From contig NZ_CP129137.1 of NCBI RefSeq assembly GCF_030406905.1, positions 3,643,001 through 3,707,000 of the forward strand: a stretch of DNA of 64,000 nucleotides. Direction: 5' to 3'. This document shows positions 1 to 8,713 of this stretch, one piece after another (the first letter of the stretch is position 1; each line of letters begins with the position of its first letter). The position numbers and the translations under genes were made by a program. This DNA comes from Streptomyces sp. HUAS CB01 (lineage in GTDB: Bacteria > Actinomycetota > Actinomycetes > Streptomycetales > Streptomycetaceae). The notes under the pieces were generated by a model. The model did no database searches. It saw nothing but the letters and a program-made list of their open reading frames with translations, and was not told where the DNA came from.

Positions 1-1102
1 AATTGCCCTGCCGGACGGTGGTGTGGACGATCGCGAGCGCCTGCGGGACCCCCAGGTCGTCGTCCATCGCCTCGGCGAACGCGGGCGGCACCTCGGCGGC
101 GGGGGCCACCGTCTTCCCCGCCTTCTCGGTGACCCGCTGGATGAAGCCCTCGATCCGCGCGAAGGCCGACTCGGCCTCGCGCAGCGCCTCCTCGCTGTAC
201 TCGATCATCGAACGGTAGTGCGGGGTGCCCAGGTAGTAGCGCAGGACGATGGGCCGCCAGTTCCTGACCATCTCGCTCACGAGGACCGAGTTCCCGAGCG
301 ACTTCGACATCTTCTCGCCGCTCATGGTCACCCAGGCGTTGTGCACCCAGTAGGAGGCGAAGTCGTCACCGTAGGCCTTGGCCTGCGCGATCTCGTTCTC
401 GTGGTGGGGGAAGACCAGGTCGAGCCCGCCGCCGTGGACGTCGAAGGCGGAGCCCAGGTACTTGTGCGCCATGGCCGAGCACTCCAGGTGCCAGCCGGGG
501 CGGCCGCGTCCCCACGGGGTCTCCCACGACGGCTCCCCGGGCCGCTCCGCCTTCCACATGGCGAAGTCGCGCGGGTCGCGCTTGCCGGTCTCGTTGTCGC
601 CGGAGGGCTGGCGCAGGTCGTCGATGTCCTGGTTGGAGAGTTCGAGGTAGCCGGGGAAGGACCGCACGTCGAAGTAGACGTTGCCGTCGGCCTCGTAGGC
701 GTGGCCCCGCTCGATCAGGCCGCGCATCATCTCGACCATCTCGGTGATGTGGCCGGTGGCGCGCGGCTCGTAGCTGGGCGGCAGGCAGCCGAGGGCCTCG
801 TAGCCCGCGGTGAACGCGCGCTCGTTCTCGTACCCGATCGCCCACCAGGGGCGCCCCTGGTCGGCGGCCTTGGTGATGATCTTGTCGTCGATGTCGGTCA
901 CGTTGCGGACGAACGTGACGTCGTAGCCGCGGTACTCGAACCAGCGGCGCATGATGTCGAAGTTGAGCCCGGACCGGATGTGCCCGATGTGCGGGGCGGA
1001 CTGCACGGTCGCGCCACACAGGTAGATCGAGACACAGCCCGGCGTGAGCGGGACGAAGTCGCGGATCTGCCGGGCGCTGGTGTCGTACAGCCGAATAGTC
1101 AC
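1..1102 (-). CDS. cysS: Cysteinyl-tRNA synthetase, 3' end cut by window edge
   Basis: Charges tRNA-Cys with cysteine in the cytoplasm. Translating leftward from the GTG at 1102 gives a class I synthetase with CGATV (Zn-ligand Cys about residue 29), the ATP motif HIGH at residues 38-41, and the signature [10 protein letters not shown] at about 270 nt from the window edge. About 367 of the usual ~465 codons are present, so the anticodon-binding C-terminus lies outside. The GTG gives the family N-terminus [10 protein letters not shown]. It is the last visible gene of the carD-ispD-ispF-cysS block, an arrangement well known in actinobacteria. Product assignment is secure; only the missing end is unknown. 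Confidence 0.97.
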   Translation of the reverse strand, partial: MTIRLYDTSARQIRDFVPLTPGCVSIYLCGATVQSAPHIGHIRSGLNFDIMRRWFEYRGYDVTFVRNVTDIDDKIITKAADQGRPWWAIGYENERAFTAGYEALGCLPPSYEPRATGHITEMVEMMRGLIERGHAYEADGNVYFDVRSFPGYLELSNQDIDDLRQPSGDNETGKRDPRDFAMWKAERPGEPSWETPWGRGRPGWHLECSAMAHKYLGSAFDVHGGGLDLVFPHHENEIAQAKAYGDDFASYWVHNAWVTMSGEKMSKSLGNSVLVSEMVRNWRPIVLRYYLGTPHYRSMIEYSEEALREAESAFARIEGFIQRVTEKAGKTVAPAAEVPPAFAEAMDDDLGVPQALAIVHTTVRQGN

Positions 1103-1198
1103 GCCTCAAGAGTAGTGGGCCGTCGGCAGTGCCCCGCGCCCCTCTGGGACGCGGGGACCGATTGTGACCCGTGAGCCGCGCCGCGGTCCGCGGCCGGT

Positions 1199-1606
1199 TC
1201 AGGCGAGCGGCCCGACGACCTTCCGCGGGGTGATCCGGACGACCACGCGCGGCGCGTCCTTCCCCGAGTCCGGGTTGAACTCCGCGTACCTCTTGCCGGT
1301 GTACTTCACCGACAGTTCGTCGATCAGCTCCTGGCCGCCCTCCTCGGTGAGGGTCACGGTGCCGCGGACCTCCGCGTAGACGTACGGCTCGTCGACGGGC
1401 TGGACGACGACGGTGGCCCGCGGGTCGCGCCGGAGGTTCTTCTCCTTGCGCCGGCCGAGGGTCGTGGAGATCAGCAGGTCGTCGCCGTCGCGCTTGACCC
1501 AGACGGGGGAGACCTGAGGGCTGCCGTCGGGCTGGACGGTGGCGATGTCGACGAACACGGGGCCGTCGAGGATGTCCTTGAGCTTGTCGCTGAGTGCGGC
1601 GGTCAC
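1199..1606 (-). CDS. PPOX-class F420/flavin-dependent split-barrel oxidoreductase
   Basis: A 135-residue protein of the pyridoxamine-5'-phosphate-oxidase-like split-barrel family. It shows the strand pattern VFVDIATVQPDGSPQVSPVWV followed by LLISTTLGRRKEKNLRRDP and VVVQPVDEPYVYAEVRG, typical of actinobacterial F420H2-binding PPOX reductases. The GTG start at 1606 is preceded by a good ribosome binding site (GGGAGGA). It lies 96 nt upstream of cysS on the same strand, inside the ispF-cysS interval, and may be cotranscribed. Substrate unknown; the family includes biliverdin and quinone reductases. F420 rather than FMN is inferred from the taxon and not proven by a residue I can see. Confidence 0.85.
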   Translation of the reverse strand: MTAALSDKLKDILDGPVFVDIATVQPDGSPQVSPVWVKRDGDDLLISTTLGRRKEKNLRRDPRATVVVQPVDEPYVYAEVRGTVTLTEEGGQELIDELSVKYTGKRYAEFNPDSGKDAPRVVVRITPRKVVGPLA

Positions 1607-1701
1607 GGTGCGGTCCTCCCTGGACTTCGGCGCGCGGGGTGCGTGCGCAGGAATTCGTTCACGTCACAACCGCATCTACCCCACCGACGGCCCCGTACGG
1701 C

Positions 1702-2232
1702 TCAGGACGCGCGGAACACGAGCGCCGTGGCGATCGCGGCCAGCCCTTCGGCCCTGCCGGTCAGCCCGAGCCCGTCGGTCGTCGTGCCGGACACGGACAC
1801 CGGGGCGCCGGCCGCGGCGCCCAGCGCCTTCTGCGCCTCCTCGCGGCGCTTGCCGATCTTCGGGCGCACGCCGATGACCTGCACCGCGATGTTGCCGATC
1901 TCGAAGCCCTCGGCGCGGACGATCCTGGCCGCCTCGGCGAGCAGCGTGACCCCCGAGGCGCCGGACCACTCGGGCCGGCCGGTCCCGAAGTGGGCGCCGA
2001 GGTCGCCGACCCCCGCGGCGGAGAACAGGGCGTCGCAGGCGGCGTGGGCGGCCACGTCGCCGTCGGAGTGGCCGGCGAGGCCCCAGCCGCCGGAGTCCTC
2101 CCAGAGGAGTCCCGCGCACCACAGCTCCCGGCCCTGCTCGAAGGCGTGGACGTCGGTGCCGATGCCGACGAGCGGCACGGCGGGGGTGTGCGCTGCGGGC
2201 GGCGTGGCCGGCCCGGTCGTGTCAGAAGCCAT
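1702..2232 (-). CDS. ispF: 2-C-methyl-D-erythritol 2,4-cyclodiphosphate synthase
   Basis: Converts CDP-ME 2-phosphate to MEcPP in the non-mevalonate isoprenoid pathway; a homotrimeric zinc enzyme. The 176 residues include [10 protein letters not shown] (metal-binding Asp and His) and [16 protein letters not shown] (substrate and metal loop), GDLGAHF, and the C-terminal [17 protein letters not shown] motif. The start overlaps the 3' end of ispD by 11 nt, so translation is likely coupled. A roughly 18-residue Ala/Pro/Thr-rich N-terminal extension precedes the conserved core, common in Streptomyces homologues. Downstream comes the PPOX gene and then cysS. Confidence 0.96.
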   Translation of the reverse strand: MASDTTGPATPPAAHTPAVPLVGIGTDVHAFEQGRELWCAGLLWEDSGGWGLAGHSDGDVAAHAACDALFSAAGVGDLGAHFGTGRPEWSGASGVTLLAEAARIVRAEGFEIGNIAVQVIGVRPKIGKRREEAQKALGAAAGAPVSVSGTTTDGLGLTGRAEGLAAIATALVFRAS

Positions 2233-2968
2233 CGTTGGCCCTCCTGCGGGCGAGCACGGCCTCGGCGAGGACCAGGTCGAGCGGACGGGTCACCTTGAAC
2301 GCCTCCTCGTGGCCGGGCACGACCACCACCGGGGCGCCGAGGCGCTCGACCATCCCCGCGTCGTCGGTGGCGCCCTCACCCCTGACGGCGACGGTCTCGT
2401 GGGCGCGTACGAGCGTGTCGCGGTCGAAGCCCTGCGGGGTCTGCACGGCGCGCAGCCTGGCGCGCTCGGGGGTGGCGACGACGGGCTCGGGCGTGCCCTT
2501 CTCCCGCGGCTCGACCTCCTTGACGGTGTCGGCGAGCGGCAGGGCGGGGACGACGGCGGGCGCCCCGTCGAGGACGGCCGCGATCACGGCGTCGACCGTG
2601 TCGACGGGAACGAGCGGGCGGGCGGCGTCGTGGACGAGCACGGTGCCGACCGTCTCGGGCAGCGCTTCGAGGCCGAGGCGGACGGACTCCTGGCGGGTGT
2701 CACCGCCCGGCACGACCAGGTAGTCGGTCCGCTCGGGCAGGGCGTGCGCGTCGAGGAGGTTCTTGACCTCGGGGGCGCCGTCCGGCGGCGCCACCACGAC
2801 GACGAGCGAGACGGCGCGCGAGGCCGCCATGGCGCGTACGGCGTGGATCAGCATGGGGGTGCCGTTGAGCGCGCGGAGCGCCTTGGGGGCACCCGGGCCG
2901 AGCCGTACGCCCCGGCCGGCCGCGGGAATCACCACGGCGGTGCGGCCCGTGCGCGTCTGTTCTGACAT
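2222..2968 (-). CDS. ispD: 2-C-methyl-D-erythritol 4-phosphate cytidylyltransferase
   Basis: Transfers CMP from CTP to MEP, the step before IspE and IspF. The product (248 residues) has the CTP-binding P-loop [17 protein letters not shown], then [18 protein letters not shown], and [15 protein letters not shown], all characteristic of IspD. I chose the ATG at 2968 ([18 protein letters not shown]), because the family motif begins about 10 residues later; an in-frame start 7 codons upstream exists but has no better support. It overlaps ispF by 11 nt and lies 448 nt downstream of carD. Confidence 0.96.
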   Translation of the reverse strand: MSEQTRTGRTAVVIPAAGRGVRLGPGAPKALRALNGTPMLIHAVRAMAASRAVSLVVVVAPPDGAPEVKNLLDAHALPERTDYLVVPGGDTRQESVRLGLEALPETVGTVLVHDAARPLVPVDTVDAVIAAVLDGAPAVVPALPLADTVKEVEPREKGTPEPVVATPERARLRAVQTPQGFDRDTLVRAHETVAVRGEGATDDAGMVERLGAPVVVVPGHEEAFKVTRPLDLVLAEAVLARRRANDGF

Positions 2969-3416
2969 CGGTTCCACTCCGGGGATCAAAGTCGCGGAAG
3001 GTCACGGTAAGCCGCCGGCAGCCGGAAAAGGAACCGCCCCTTTTTTCGGCATGCCCGGGGGGAATTGACATGGCCAGGTTTGTTCCCTCGGCCGATATGG
3101 GTATGGCCTGGGCGTACCCCGACCGAAGGTTGGGGAGTGCCGGGCGCGACGCCCTCGACCGGACCCTTCCGTGACGACCGGTCGAGCCGGCTGTCCGCCC
3201 GGCCCGGCGCACCAGGAGGGCAGGGGACGGGGGACACGGCGGGGATCGGCACAGCGCGCGGCGTCCGGCAGTGCGGTGGACATGCCGCAGTGCCCGGCGA
3301 CACAACCTTCCAGCTGGGTCAGCGGGCACCGCGGCATTCAGTTCTGCACCGTGGACACGCGCCTGACGCCGGACCACCGCCGGCCTCAGGCCCTGCTTCT
3401 CACAGCAGGACGCGCG
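2969..3416. other. carD-ispD intergenic region (448 nt)
   Basis: No gene is supported here. The short open frames have no ribosome binding site or family resemblance. A hairpin with A/T-rich stem (AAAAGG at 3026-3031 pairing with CCTTTT at 3039-3044, flanked by CCG and CGG) sits about 55-75 nt upstream of the ispD start on its leader side, and a small CCTGCT/AGCAGG hairpin (3392-3409) lies just after carD. Whether ispF-ispD has its own promoter here cannot be decided by eye: I found no convincing -35/-10 pair on the minus strand. Confidence 0.5.
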
Positions 3417-3899
3417 TCAGGACGCGAGGACCTCGTCGAGCAGGGCCTCGGCCTTGTCCTCGTTGGTGTTCTCCGCGAGAGCCAGCTCGCTCACCAGGAT
3501 CTGGCGAGCCTTGGCCAGCATGCGCTTCTCTCCGGCGGAGAGACCGCGCTCGCGCTCGCGGCGCCACAGGTCACGCACCACTTCGGCGACCTTGATGACG
3601 TCGCCGGAGGCGAGCTTCTCGAGATTTGCCTTGTAGCGACGGGACCAGTTCGTCGGCTCCTCGGCGTACGGCGCGCGCAGCACGTCGAAGACCCGGTCCA
3701 GCCCGTCCTGACCGACCACGTCGCGCACGCCAACGAGATCCGCATTGTCCGCCGGCACACGAACCGTCAAGTCGCCCTGGGCGACCTTGAGCACCAAGTA
3801 GGTCTTGTCCACGCCTTTGATCTGGCGAGTTTCGATGGCCTCGATCAGCGCGGCCCCGTGATGGGGATAGACCACGGTGTCGCCAACCTTGAACGTCAT
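3417..3899 (-). CDS. carD: CarD-family RNA polymerase-binding transcription regulator
   Basis: CarD binds the RNA polymerase beta subunit and promoter DNA and stabilises open complexes at many promoters, including rRNA promoters, in actinobacteria. The 160-residue product starts [20 protein letters not shown], the Tudor-like RNA polymerase-interaction domain (residues 1-60), followed by the helical DNA-binding part with [18 protein letters not shown] and [20 protein letters not shown]. Length matches mycobacterial CarD (~162). It heads the leftward carD-ispD-ispF-cysS block. A plausible promoter lies at 3928-3956. Confidence 0.97.
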   Translation of the reverse strand: MTFKVGDTVVYPHHGAALIEAIETRQIKGVDKTYLVLKVAQGDLTVRVPADNADLVGVRDVVGQDGLDRVFDVLRAPYAEEPTNWSRRYKANLEKLASGDVIKVAEVVRDLWRRERERGLSAGEKRMLAKARQILVSELALAENTNEDKAEALLDEVLAS

Positions 3900-3927
3900 G
3901 TGACAGGTACCCCTTCCGTGGCTATCC

Positions 3928-3956
3928 AGGGTAACACGAGAACGGCTTCTTCTGAA
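3928..3956 (-). promoter_or_regulatory. Candidate carD promoter
   Basis: Read on the minus strand, TTCAGA (3956-3951) and TACCCT (3933-3928) are separated by 17 nt and lie 29 nt before the carD ATG. The -10 fits the actinobacterial TANNNT pattern and the -35 matches TTGACA at 4 of 6 positions. A GGAAGGGG ribosome binding site follows. Inferred from sequence only. Confidence 0.5.
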
Positions 3957-4487
3957 TGACGTTTTCGCAGGTCAGGGCATATCTCGGGGCTTGACAACAG
4001 CAACATGGACGTGCTGCGGACAGCTTCCGGAAGGGGGTATTCGCAGGTGGGAGCGGCTGCACGGGCGCCCGGAAACACGGGCGTTACGCACCTCACAACC
4101 CCCGTCCAAGTGGCCGAAAGTCCCGATTTGCCGGGTTCTCAGCAGTCTACTTCGCCTACTCCGTTCGAGGCTCGGTCACCCGTCCGGCGGGACGCGCGAG
4201 AGGGAATCCCGAATTGATCATCCGGAGATCGCCGGAAGACCGCCGGGGAGCCGTCGGCGTTTTCCCGAGGAATGCGCGACGACCTCGGAATTGATCACGC
4301 TGCTTATGTGAACGACGGATGAAATCCGGCACGGGAGCGGGGTTCGGATCCGGCCACGGGAGCACGGCCGGGGCGCCCGGGGCCGTGTCGGGGGCGGGTC
4401 GGGTGCGGGACGCCGACGAGGGGTCGGTAACCTAAGCCCGCTGACCGATCTTCACCCCGTCCGTACGTCCTAGGAGATGCCGCCGCC
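3957..4487. other. Intergenic region upstream of carD and the lipoprotein gene
   Basis: About 530 nt between divergent genes. A TTGACA occurs at 3991-3996 on the plus strand but no TANNNT sits at the right distance. Short open frames here lack codon bias and ribosome binding sites. The only supported element at the right end is a TAGGAG ribosome binding site at 4471-4476 for the lipoprotein gene. Confidence 0.5.
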
Positions 4488-5189
4488 GTGAGCAGCAGCC
4501 TTCGACGCGGCGCCCTCGCCGCCACTGCCCTCCTGTTCTCGATCGCCTCGCTCTCCGCATGCGCTGCGGGCAACGACGCCCAGACCCTCGGCGTCCGGCC
4601 GGACAACGCCGAGACCTCGGTGGGCGACATCAAGATCCAGAACGCCACGGTGATCACCCAGCCGCAGCGCGGCGTCCAGGGCCAGGCAGCCGTGTCGGCG
4701 ACCCTGTTCAACGACGGCACCAAGGAGCAGACGCTCGACTCCGTCACGCTGCCGGGCACCAAGTCGACCGTGAAGCTGTCCCCCGCCACGGGTGCCGGCC
4801 CGATCACGCTGGCGCCCGGCGGCTCGGTCGTCCTGGGCGGCAAGGGCAACCCCTCCGGCGTCATCGAGAACAGCGGCGAGGCCGGCGAGCTCGGCGACGT
4901 CCAGCGGATCGTCTTCCGCTTCAGCGAGACCGGCGACGTCACGCTCGACGCCTTCGTCGTCCCGGCCGCCGACTACTACCGCGACTACGGGCCGTCCAGC
5001 CTGCCCCAGCCCCCGGCCTCGTCCCCGGCCGCCAGCCCGACGGGCTCGGCCCCGGCGGAGGGCGCCCACGGCAACGAGGCCGAGGACGGCGAGAGCGGCG
5101 AGCACAGCGGCGAGACGGAGGGCGGCGAGCACAGCGGCGAGACGACCCCCTCGGACTCCGCCTCCGCGTCCCAGAACGCGGGCCACTGA
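4488..5189 (+). CDS. Secreted lipoprotein of unknown function
   Basis: The 233-residue product has a lipoprotein signal peptide ending in the lipobox LSAC (Cys25), so it should be diacylglycerol-anchored outside the membrane. Residues about 40-165 form a beta-rich domain with immunoglobulin-like character (ATLFNDGTKEQTLDSVTLPG, then TLAPGGSVVLGG), and the C-terminal 65 residues are a low-complexity Pro/Ser/Glu/Gly tail with a duplicated EHSGET segment. The GTG at 4488 follows TAGGAG; a nearby ATG is out of frame. It is convergent with phoP and shares the terminator at 5265-5306. A lipoprotein gene at this place, between carD and phoP, is conserved in Streptomyces; function unknown. Confidence 0.85.
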   Translation: MSSSLRRGALAATALLFSIASLSACAAGNDAQTLGVRPDNAETSVGDIKIQNATVITQPQRGVQGQAAVSATLFNDGTKEQTLDSVTLPGTKSTVKLSPATGAGPITLAPGGSVVLGGKGNPSGVIENSGEAGELGDVQRIVFRFSETGDVTLDAFVVPAADYYRDYGPSSLPQPPASSPAASPTGSAPAEGAHGNEAEDGESGEHSGETEGGEHSGETTPSDSASASQNAGH

Positions 5190-5264
5190 CGCCCGCGCGG
5201 CGCGGCACGCGAACCCGGGGCGTCCCCGCTCCGCACGCCGCGCGCCGGCCGTGCACCGCACGTG

Positions 5265-5306
5265 CGAAGGCGGCCCCGCCAGGAAGTCCTGGCGGGGCCG
5301 CCTTCG
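5265..5306. terminator. Bidirectional terminator between lipoprotein gene and phoP
   Basis: A perfect inverted repeat with 20-nt arms (5265-5284 and 5287-5306, starting CGAAGGCGG) and a minimal central loop lies between two convergent genes. It is symmetric, so it can terminate transcription from both sides. No long T-run follows, as is usual in Streptomyces. Confidence 0.85.
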
Positions 5307-5340
5307 TACGCACTCGGCCTGTCCGGGAGGCGGGGCCGGT

Positions 5341-6021
5341 CTACGGCTCGAACTTGTAGCCGAGACCGCGCACCGTCACCAGGTAGCGCGGGGCGCCCGG
5401 GTCGGGCTCGATCTTGGCGCGGAGGCGCTTGACGTGGACGTCGAGGGTCTTGGTGTCGCCCACGTAGTCGGCGCCCCAGACGCGGTCGATCAGCTGCATC
5501 CGGGTCAGGACGCGGCCCGCGTTGCGCAGGAGCATCTCCAGGAGGTCGAACTCCTTCAGCGGCAGGTCGACCTTCCCGCCCGCCACGGTGACGACGTGGC
5601 GGTCGACGTCCATGCGGACCGGTCCGGCCTCGAGGGCCGCCGGGGCGACCTCCTCCGGCTCGCCGCGGCGGCGCAGGACCGCGCGGATGCGGGCGACCAG
5701 CTCCCGCGAGGAGAACGGCTTCGTCACGTAGTCGTCGGCTCCTATCTCCAGGCCGACGACCTTGTCGATCTCGCTGTCCTTGGCCGTGACCATGATGACC
5801 GGGACGTTGGACCGGCCGCGCAGCTGCCGGCAGACCTCGGTGCCGGGCAGTCCGGGCAGCATCAGGTCGAGCAGGACGAGGTCGGCTCCGTTGCGCTCGA
5901 ACTCGTCGAGGCCCTCGGGCCCGGTGGTCGCGACCGCGACCTCGAAGCCCTCCTTGCGGAGCATGTAGGAAAGAGCGTCGCTGAAGGACTCCTCGTCCTC
6001 GACGACAAGCACTCGGGTCAC
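5341..6021 (-). CDS. phoP: Phosphate response regulator PhoP (OmpR family)
   Basis: DNA-binding response regulator that controls the phosphate regulon and represses antibiotic biosynthesis genes in Streptomyces. The 226 residues contain an N-terminal receiver (VLVVEDEESF; phospho-acceptor Asp in LVLLDLMLPGLPG; VTAKDSE; Lys in DYVTKPFSSRE) and a C-terminal winged helix (LPLKEFDLLEMLLRNAGRVL, DVHVKRLRAKIEP, VTVRGLGYKFEP). The GTG start at 6021 overlaps the phoR stop in a GTGA quartet, so translation is coupled to the sensor gene. Position beside phoU and phoR makes the PhoP assignment secure among the many OmpR-family paralogues. Confidence 0.96.
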   Translation of the reverse strand: MTRVLVVEDEESFSDALSYMLRKEGFEVAVATTGPEGLDEFERNGADLVLLDLMLPGLPGTEVCRQLRGRSNVPVIMVTAKDSEIDKVVGLEIGADDYVTKPFSSRELVARIRAVLRRRGEPEEVAPAALEAGPVRMDVDRHVVTVAGGKVDLPLKEFDLLEMLLRNAGRVLTRMQLIDRVWGADYVGDTKTLDVHVKRLRAKIEPDPGAPRYLVTVRGLGYKFEP

Positions 6022-7436
6022 GGAAGGACCTCCGGGGCAGGCAGTGGTTCGCGTGGTGTGGTCCGAGGATCAGGACCGGAAGGGGAGTCGGGGTCCGACT
6101 CCGTCGGGCGGTCCGCCTCCGCACCGGGGGCTTCGCGGTGACCGGAAGCGGCGTCGGAGTCGGGACCGGGGTCGGAGTCGGGATCGGGGTTCGGGTCGGA
6201 CGCCGGATCGGCGTCGTACGGTCCGGCGTCGGCGTCCTCGCCGCTCCGGACCTGCGTACGGTCCCTGACGGAGCCGGCCTCCGGCAACCGCAGGGTGAAG
6301 GTGGAGCCCTGGCCCTCGGTGCTCCAGACCGTGACCTCCCCGCCGTGCGAGGCGGCCACGTGCTTGACGATGGCCAGGCCCAGGCCGGTGCCACCGGTCG
6401 CACGGGAGCGGGCGGGGTCGACCCGGTAGAAGCGCTCGAAGATCCGCTCGCGGTCCTTCTCGGAGATGCCGATGCCCTGGTCGGTCACGGCGATCTCGAT
6501 CTGGTCCCCGCCGGGGGCGGTGACGCGGCGTGCGGCGATGCCGACGCGGGTGCGGGCCGGGGAGTAGTTGACGGCGTTCTCGACGAGATTGCCGAGGGCC
6601 GCCGCCAGCTGGCCCCGATTGCCCCAGACGTGCAGGCCGGCGGTGCCGTCCGCCCGGGTGGTGCCGCCGACGGCCATGGTGATCTGCTTGGTGGACGCCG
6701 TGTGGCGGGACCGGTCGATGGCTTCGGCGACCAGTTCGTCCACGCGCACGGGCTCGGCGTCCTCGAGCGGGTCGTCGTTCTGCACCCGGGAGAGGTCGAT
6801 GAGCTCCTGCACGAGGTTGGTCAGCCGGGTCGCCTCGATCTGCATCCGGCCCGCGAAGCGGGTGACCGCCTCGGGGTCGTCGGAGGCGTCCATGACGGCC
6901 TCGGAGAGCAGCGAGAGCGCACCCACCGGCGTCTTGAGCTCATGGCTCACGTTGGCGACGAAGTCGCGCCGTACCGCTTCGATGCGCCGGGCCTCGGTGA
7001 GGTCCTCGACGAGCAGCAGCACCAGGCGGGAGCCCAGCGGCGCGACCCGGGCGGAGACGGCAAGGGCCTCGCCGCGTCCGGTGCCGCGCCTCGGCAGATC
7101 GAGTTCCACCTGCCGTATCTCGCCGTCACGGCGGGTGTCGCGGGCCATGTGGAGCATGGGTTCCACGGCCAGCTTGCCGCCCCTGACCAGGCCGAGCGCG
7201 TACGCGGCCGAGCTGGCCTTGACGACGGAGTCGCTCTCGTCGAGCACGACCGCCGAGGAGCGCAGCACGGAGAGCACCGTGTCGACGCCGGGCGGCAGCA
7301 CGGCGTCCGTGTGCAGGGAGCTGCGGGTGGGTCTCGCCTGGTCGCGCTCGCTCCAGCGGAACGCCAGCATGGCGATCACGCCGGTGCACACCCCGGCGAT
7401 CGCGGCCAATGCGGCGACCGCCGCGTTCACGTCCAT
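6018..7436 (-). CDS. phoR: Phosphate sensor histidine kinase PhoR
   Basis: Membrane sensor that autophosphorylates and feeds PhoP. The 472 residues show one N-terminal membrane segment (about residues 4-27, ALAAIAGVCTGVIAMLAF), a PAS-like region, the H-box VANVSHELKTPVGAL, N-box ENAVNYS, DQGIGI (G1), FERFYRVD, and GGTGLGLAIV (G2), as in SenX3/PhoR. The last ~80 residues are an unusual Asp/Pro/Ser-rich tail with repeated DP/DSD units, encoded by a simple GGGTCGGAGTCGG-like repeat. A TAACCT box lies 6 nt before the ATG, so the mRNA may be leaderless. Divergent from phoU across a PHO-box-like repeat. Confidence 0.95.
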   Translation of the reverse strand: MDVNAAVAALAAIAGVCTGVIAMLAFRWSERDQARPTRSSLHTDAVLPPGVDTVLSVLRSSAVVLDESDSVVKASSAAYALGLVRGGKLAVEPMLHMARDTRRDGEIRQVELDLPRRGTGRGEALAVSARVAPLGSRLVLLLVEDLTEARRIEAVRRDFVANVSHELKTPVGALSLLSEAVMDASDDPEAVTRFAGRMQIEATRLTNLVQELIDLSRVQNDDPLEDAEPVRVDELVAEAIDRSRHTASTKQITMAVGGTTRADGTAGLHVWGNRGQLAAALGNLVENAVNYSPARTRVGIAARRVTAPGGDQIEIAVTDQGIGISEKDRERIFERFYRVDPARSRATGGTGLGLAIVKHVAASHGGEVTVWSTEGQGSTFTLRLPEAGSVRDRTQVRSGEDADAGPYDADPASDPNPDPDSDPGPDSDAASGHREAPGAEADRPTESDPDSPSGPDPRTTPREPLPAPEVLP

Positions 7437-7509
7437 GCATCCAGGTTATGCACGCTCGTCCCGGCTCTCCCAGCCGTCCGAGTGGCACCTCGAACAGTCG
7501 TCGCCCAGA

Positions 7510-7542
7510 GTTCACCAAGGGGAAGGGAGCGGTTCACTTGGG
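7510..7542. promoter_or_regulatory. Candidate PHO box (PhoP-binding direct repeats)
   Basis: Three 11-nt units in register: GTTCACCAAGG (7510), GGAAGGGAGCG (7521) and GTTCACTTGGG (7532). The first and third match the Streptomyces PHO-box core GTTCACC; the middle one is degenerate, which is common. Location between phoR and phoU fits autoregulation of both transcription units by PhoP. Established motif; occupancy here is inference. Confidence 0.75.
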
Positions 7543-7634
7543 AGGGTGGATCCGGACGCGTTGCGGACGGAACGTGGGAGCGTGGGGGTTCAGCCCCACC
7601 CGGACCCCCTGACGCTTTCAAGAGAGGGAACCCC

Positions 7635-8312
7635 ATGCGGGACGCGTACCACGAGGAACTGGACTCGATCGGCGAGGGCCTCGTCGAGATGGCCAGGCTG
7701 GTCGGCTCGGCGATCGGGCGCGCCACCACGGCCATGCTCGACGCCGATCTCAAGCTCGCGGAGAGCGTGATCGCCGCGGACCAGAAGGTCGACGATCTCC
7801 AGCACGACCTGGAGGCCCGGGCGATAGCCCTGCTGGCGCGCCAGCAGCCGGTCGCGACGGACCTCCGCATCGTGGTGACCTCGCTGCGGATGAGCGCGGA
7901 CCTGGAGCGCTCCGGCGATCTGGCCCAGCACGTGGCCAAACTGGCCCGGCTGCGCTTCCCGGACTCGGCGGTCCCGCGTGACCTGCACGCGACCATCCTG
8001 GAGATGGGGCAGCTCGCGCAGCGCCTGATGGCGAAGGCCGCGGAGGTCATCATCACCAAGGACGTCGACCTGGCGCTCCAGCTGGAGACGGACGACGACG
8101 AGATGGACCTGCTGCACCGGACGCTCTTCACGCACCTGATCGACGACCGCTGGAAGCACGGCATCGAGACCGCGGTCGACGTCACGCTGCTCGGGCGCTA
8201 CTACGAGCGGTACGCCGACCACGCGGTGGCCGTCGCCAAGCGTGTCGTGTACCTGGTCACGGGCGAGCACGCGGACGAACTCCAGCCGGAGACGAGGGTC
8301 GAGGGCGCGTAG
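7635..8312 (+). CDS. phoU: Phosphate signalling protein PhoU
   Basis: Peripheral regulator that dampens PhoR signalling through the Pst transporter. The 225-residue product is all helical with two PhoU repeats: MRDAYHEELDSIGEGLVEMA with ADQKVDDLQHDLEARAIALL in the first half, and TKDVDLALQLETDDDEMDLL with GRYYERYADHAVAVAKRVVY in the second. The ATG at 7635 follows GAGAGGGAA. Divergent to phoR-phoP, as in other Streptomyces; the pst genes themselves are not in the window. Length is normal for the family. Confidence 0.96.
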   Translation: MRDAYHEELDSIGEGLVEMARLVGSAIGRATTAMLDADLKLAESVIAADQKVDDLQHDLEARAIALLARQQPVATDLRIVVTSLRMSADLERSGDLAQHVAKLARLRFPDSAVPRDLHATILEMGQLAQRLMAKAAEVIITKDVDLALQLETDDDEMDLLHRTLFTHLIDDRWKHGIETAVDVTLLGRYYERYADHAVAVAKRVVYLVTGEHADELQPETRVEGA

Positions 8313-8524
8313 CGGGCGGACCGGCGGCATCCGGTGGCGCCGAGACCCCGCGTGCGGGCGGGACCGGGCACCGGAGCGGTTACGGGGTCGGGGCCGGAGA
8401 CCGGAACGGTGTACGGGATCGGGGCGCGGGGTCCGACGCGCCGGGCGGGACCGGCTCGCGGCGACTTGGCCTCCGTGCGCCGTTGATGCGCCGGGCCGAC
8501 TGGGCATGCAATGGGGAGAGGCGT

Positions 8525-8540
8525 CAAAGGTGCGCCTTTG
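8525..8540. promoter_or_regulatory. Palindrome in the leader of the Cys-rich peptide gene
   Basis: CAAAGG-TGCG-CCTTTG, a 16-nt near-perfect palindrome, ends directly at the AGGAGG ribosome binding site (8541-8546) of the next gene. A possible promoter TTGATG (8483-8488), 18 nt, TGCAAT (8507-8512) lies just upstream, so the palindrome would sit at the start of the transcript. It could be an operator for a metal or redox regulator or an RNA hairpin beside the ribosome binding site. Confidence 0.5.
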
Positions 8541-8551
8541 AGGAGGATCCC

Positions 8552-8701
8552 ATGGCCGACTCCCCCACGACCGACCCGCGCCAGGACGTGTCCGTCGAAG
8601 TGCCCCAGGAGCCGCGCCGGCTCCCGTTGCTCGGTGCCTGCGGCTGCGGCTCGGGCTGCGGTTGCGGCTGCCAGTCGGGCGCGCCGTGCCAGTGCGGCTG
8701 A
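8552..8701 (+). CDS. 49-residue Cys-rich peptide, metallothionein-like
   Basis: A short gene with a strong AGGAGG ribosome binding site 5 nt before the ATG and its own terminator at 8714-8749. The peptide has a polar N-terminal half (MADSPTTDPRQDVSVEVPQE) and a C-terminal 22 residues holding seven Cys, mostly as CGC and GCGCGC pairs, ending PCQCG. Such density of CxC suggests binding of zinc, copper or another soft metal. It does not match the two-lobed SmtA metallothioneins I know, and it has no signal peptide. A RiPP precursor is a possible but unsupported alternative because no modifying enzyme lies nearby. It sits after phoU. Confidence 0.75.
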   Translation: MADSPTTDPRQDVSVEVPQEPRRLPLLGACGCGSGCGCGCQSGAPCQCG

Positions 8702-8713
8702 CCGAACGTGCGC

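Noticed and set aside
3065..3070. TTGACA as a promoter -35
   Set aside because: No TANNNT at 16-19 nt downstream on the plus strand and no plus-strand gene follows. The TTGACA at 3991-3996 is rejected for the same reason.
8552..8701. Cys-rich peptide as a RiPP precursor
   Set aside because: No lanthionine, radical-SAM or YcaO-type enzyme gene is nearby; metal binding is the simpler reading.
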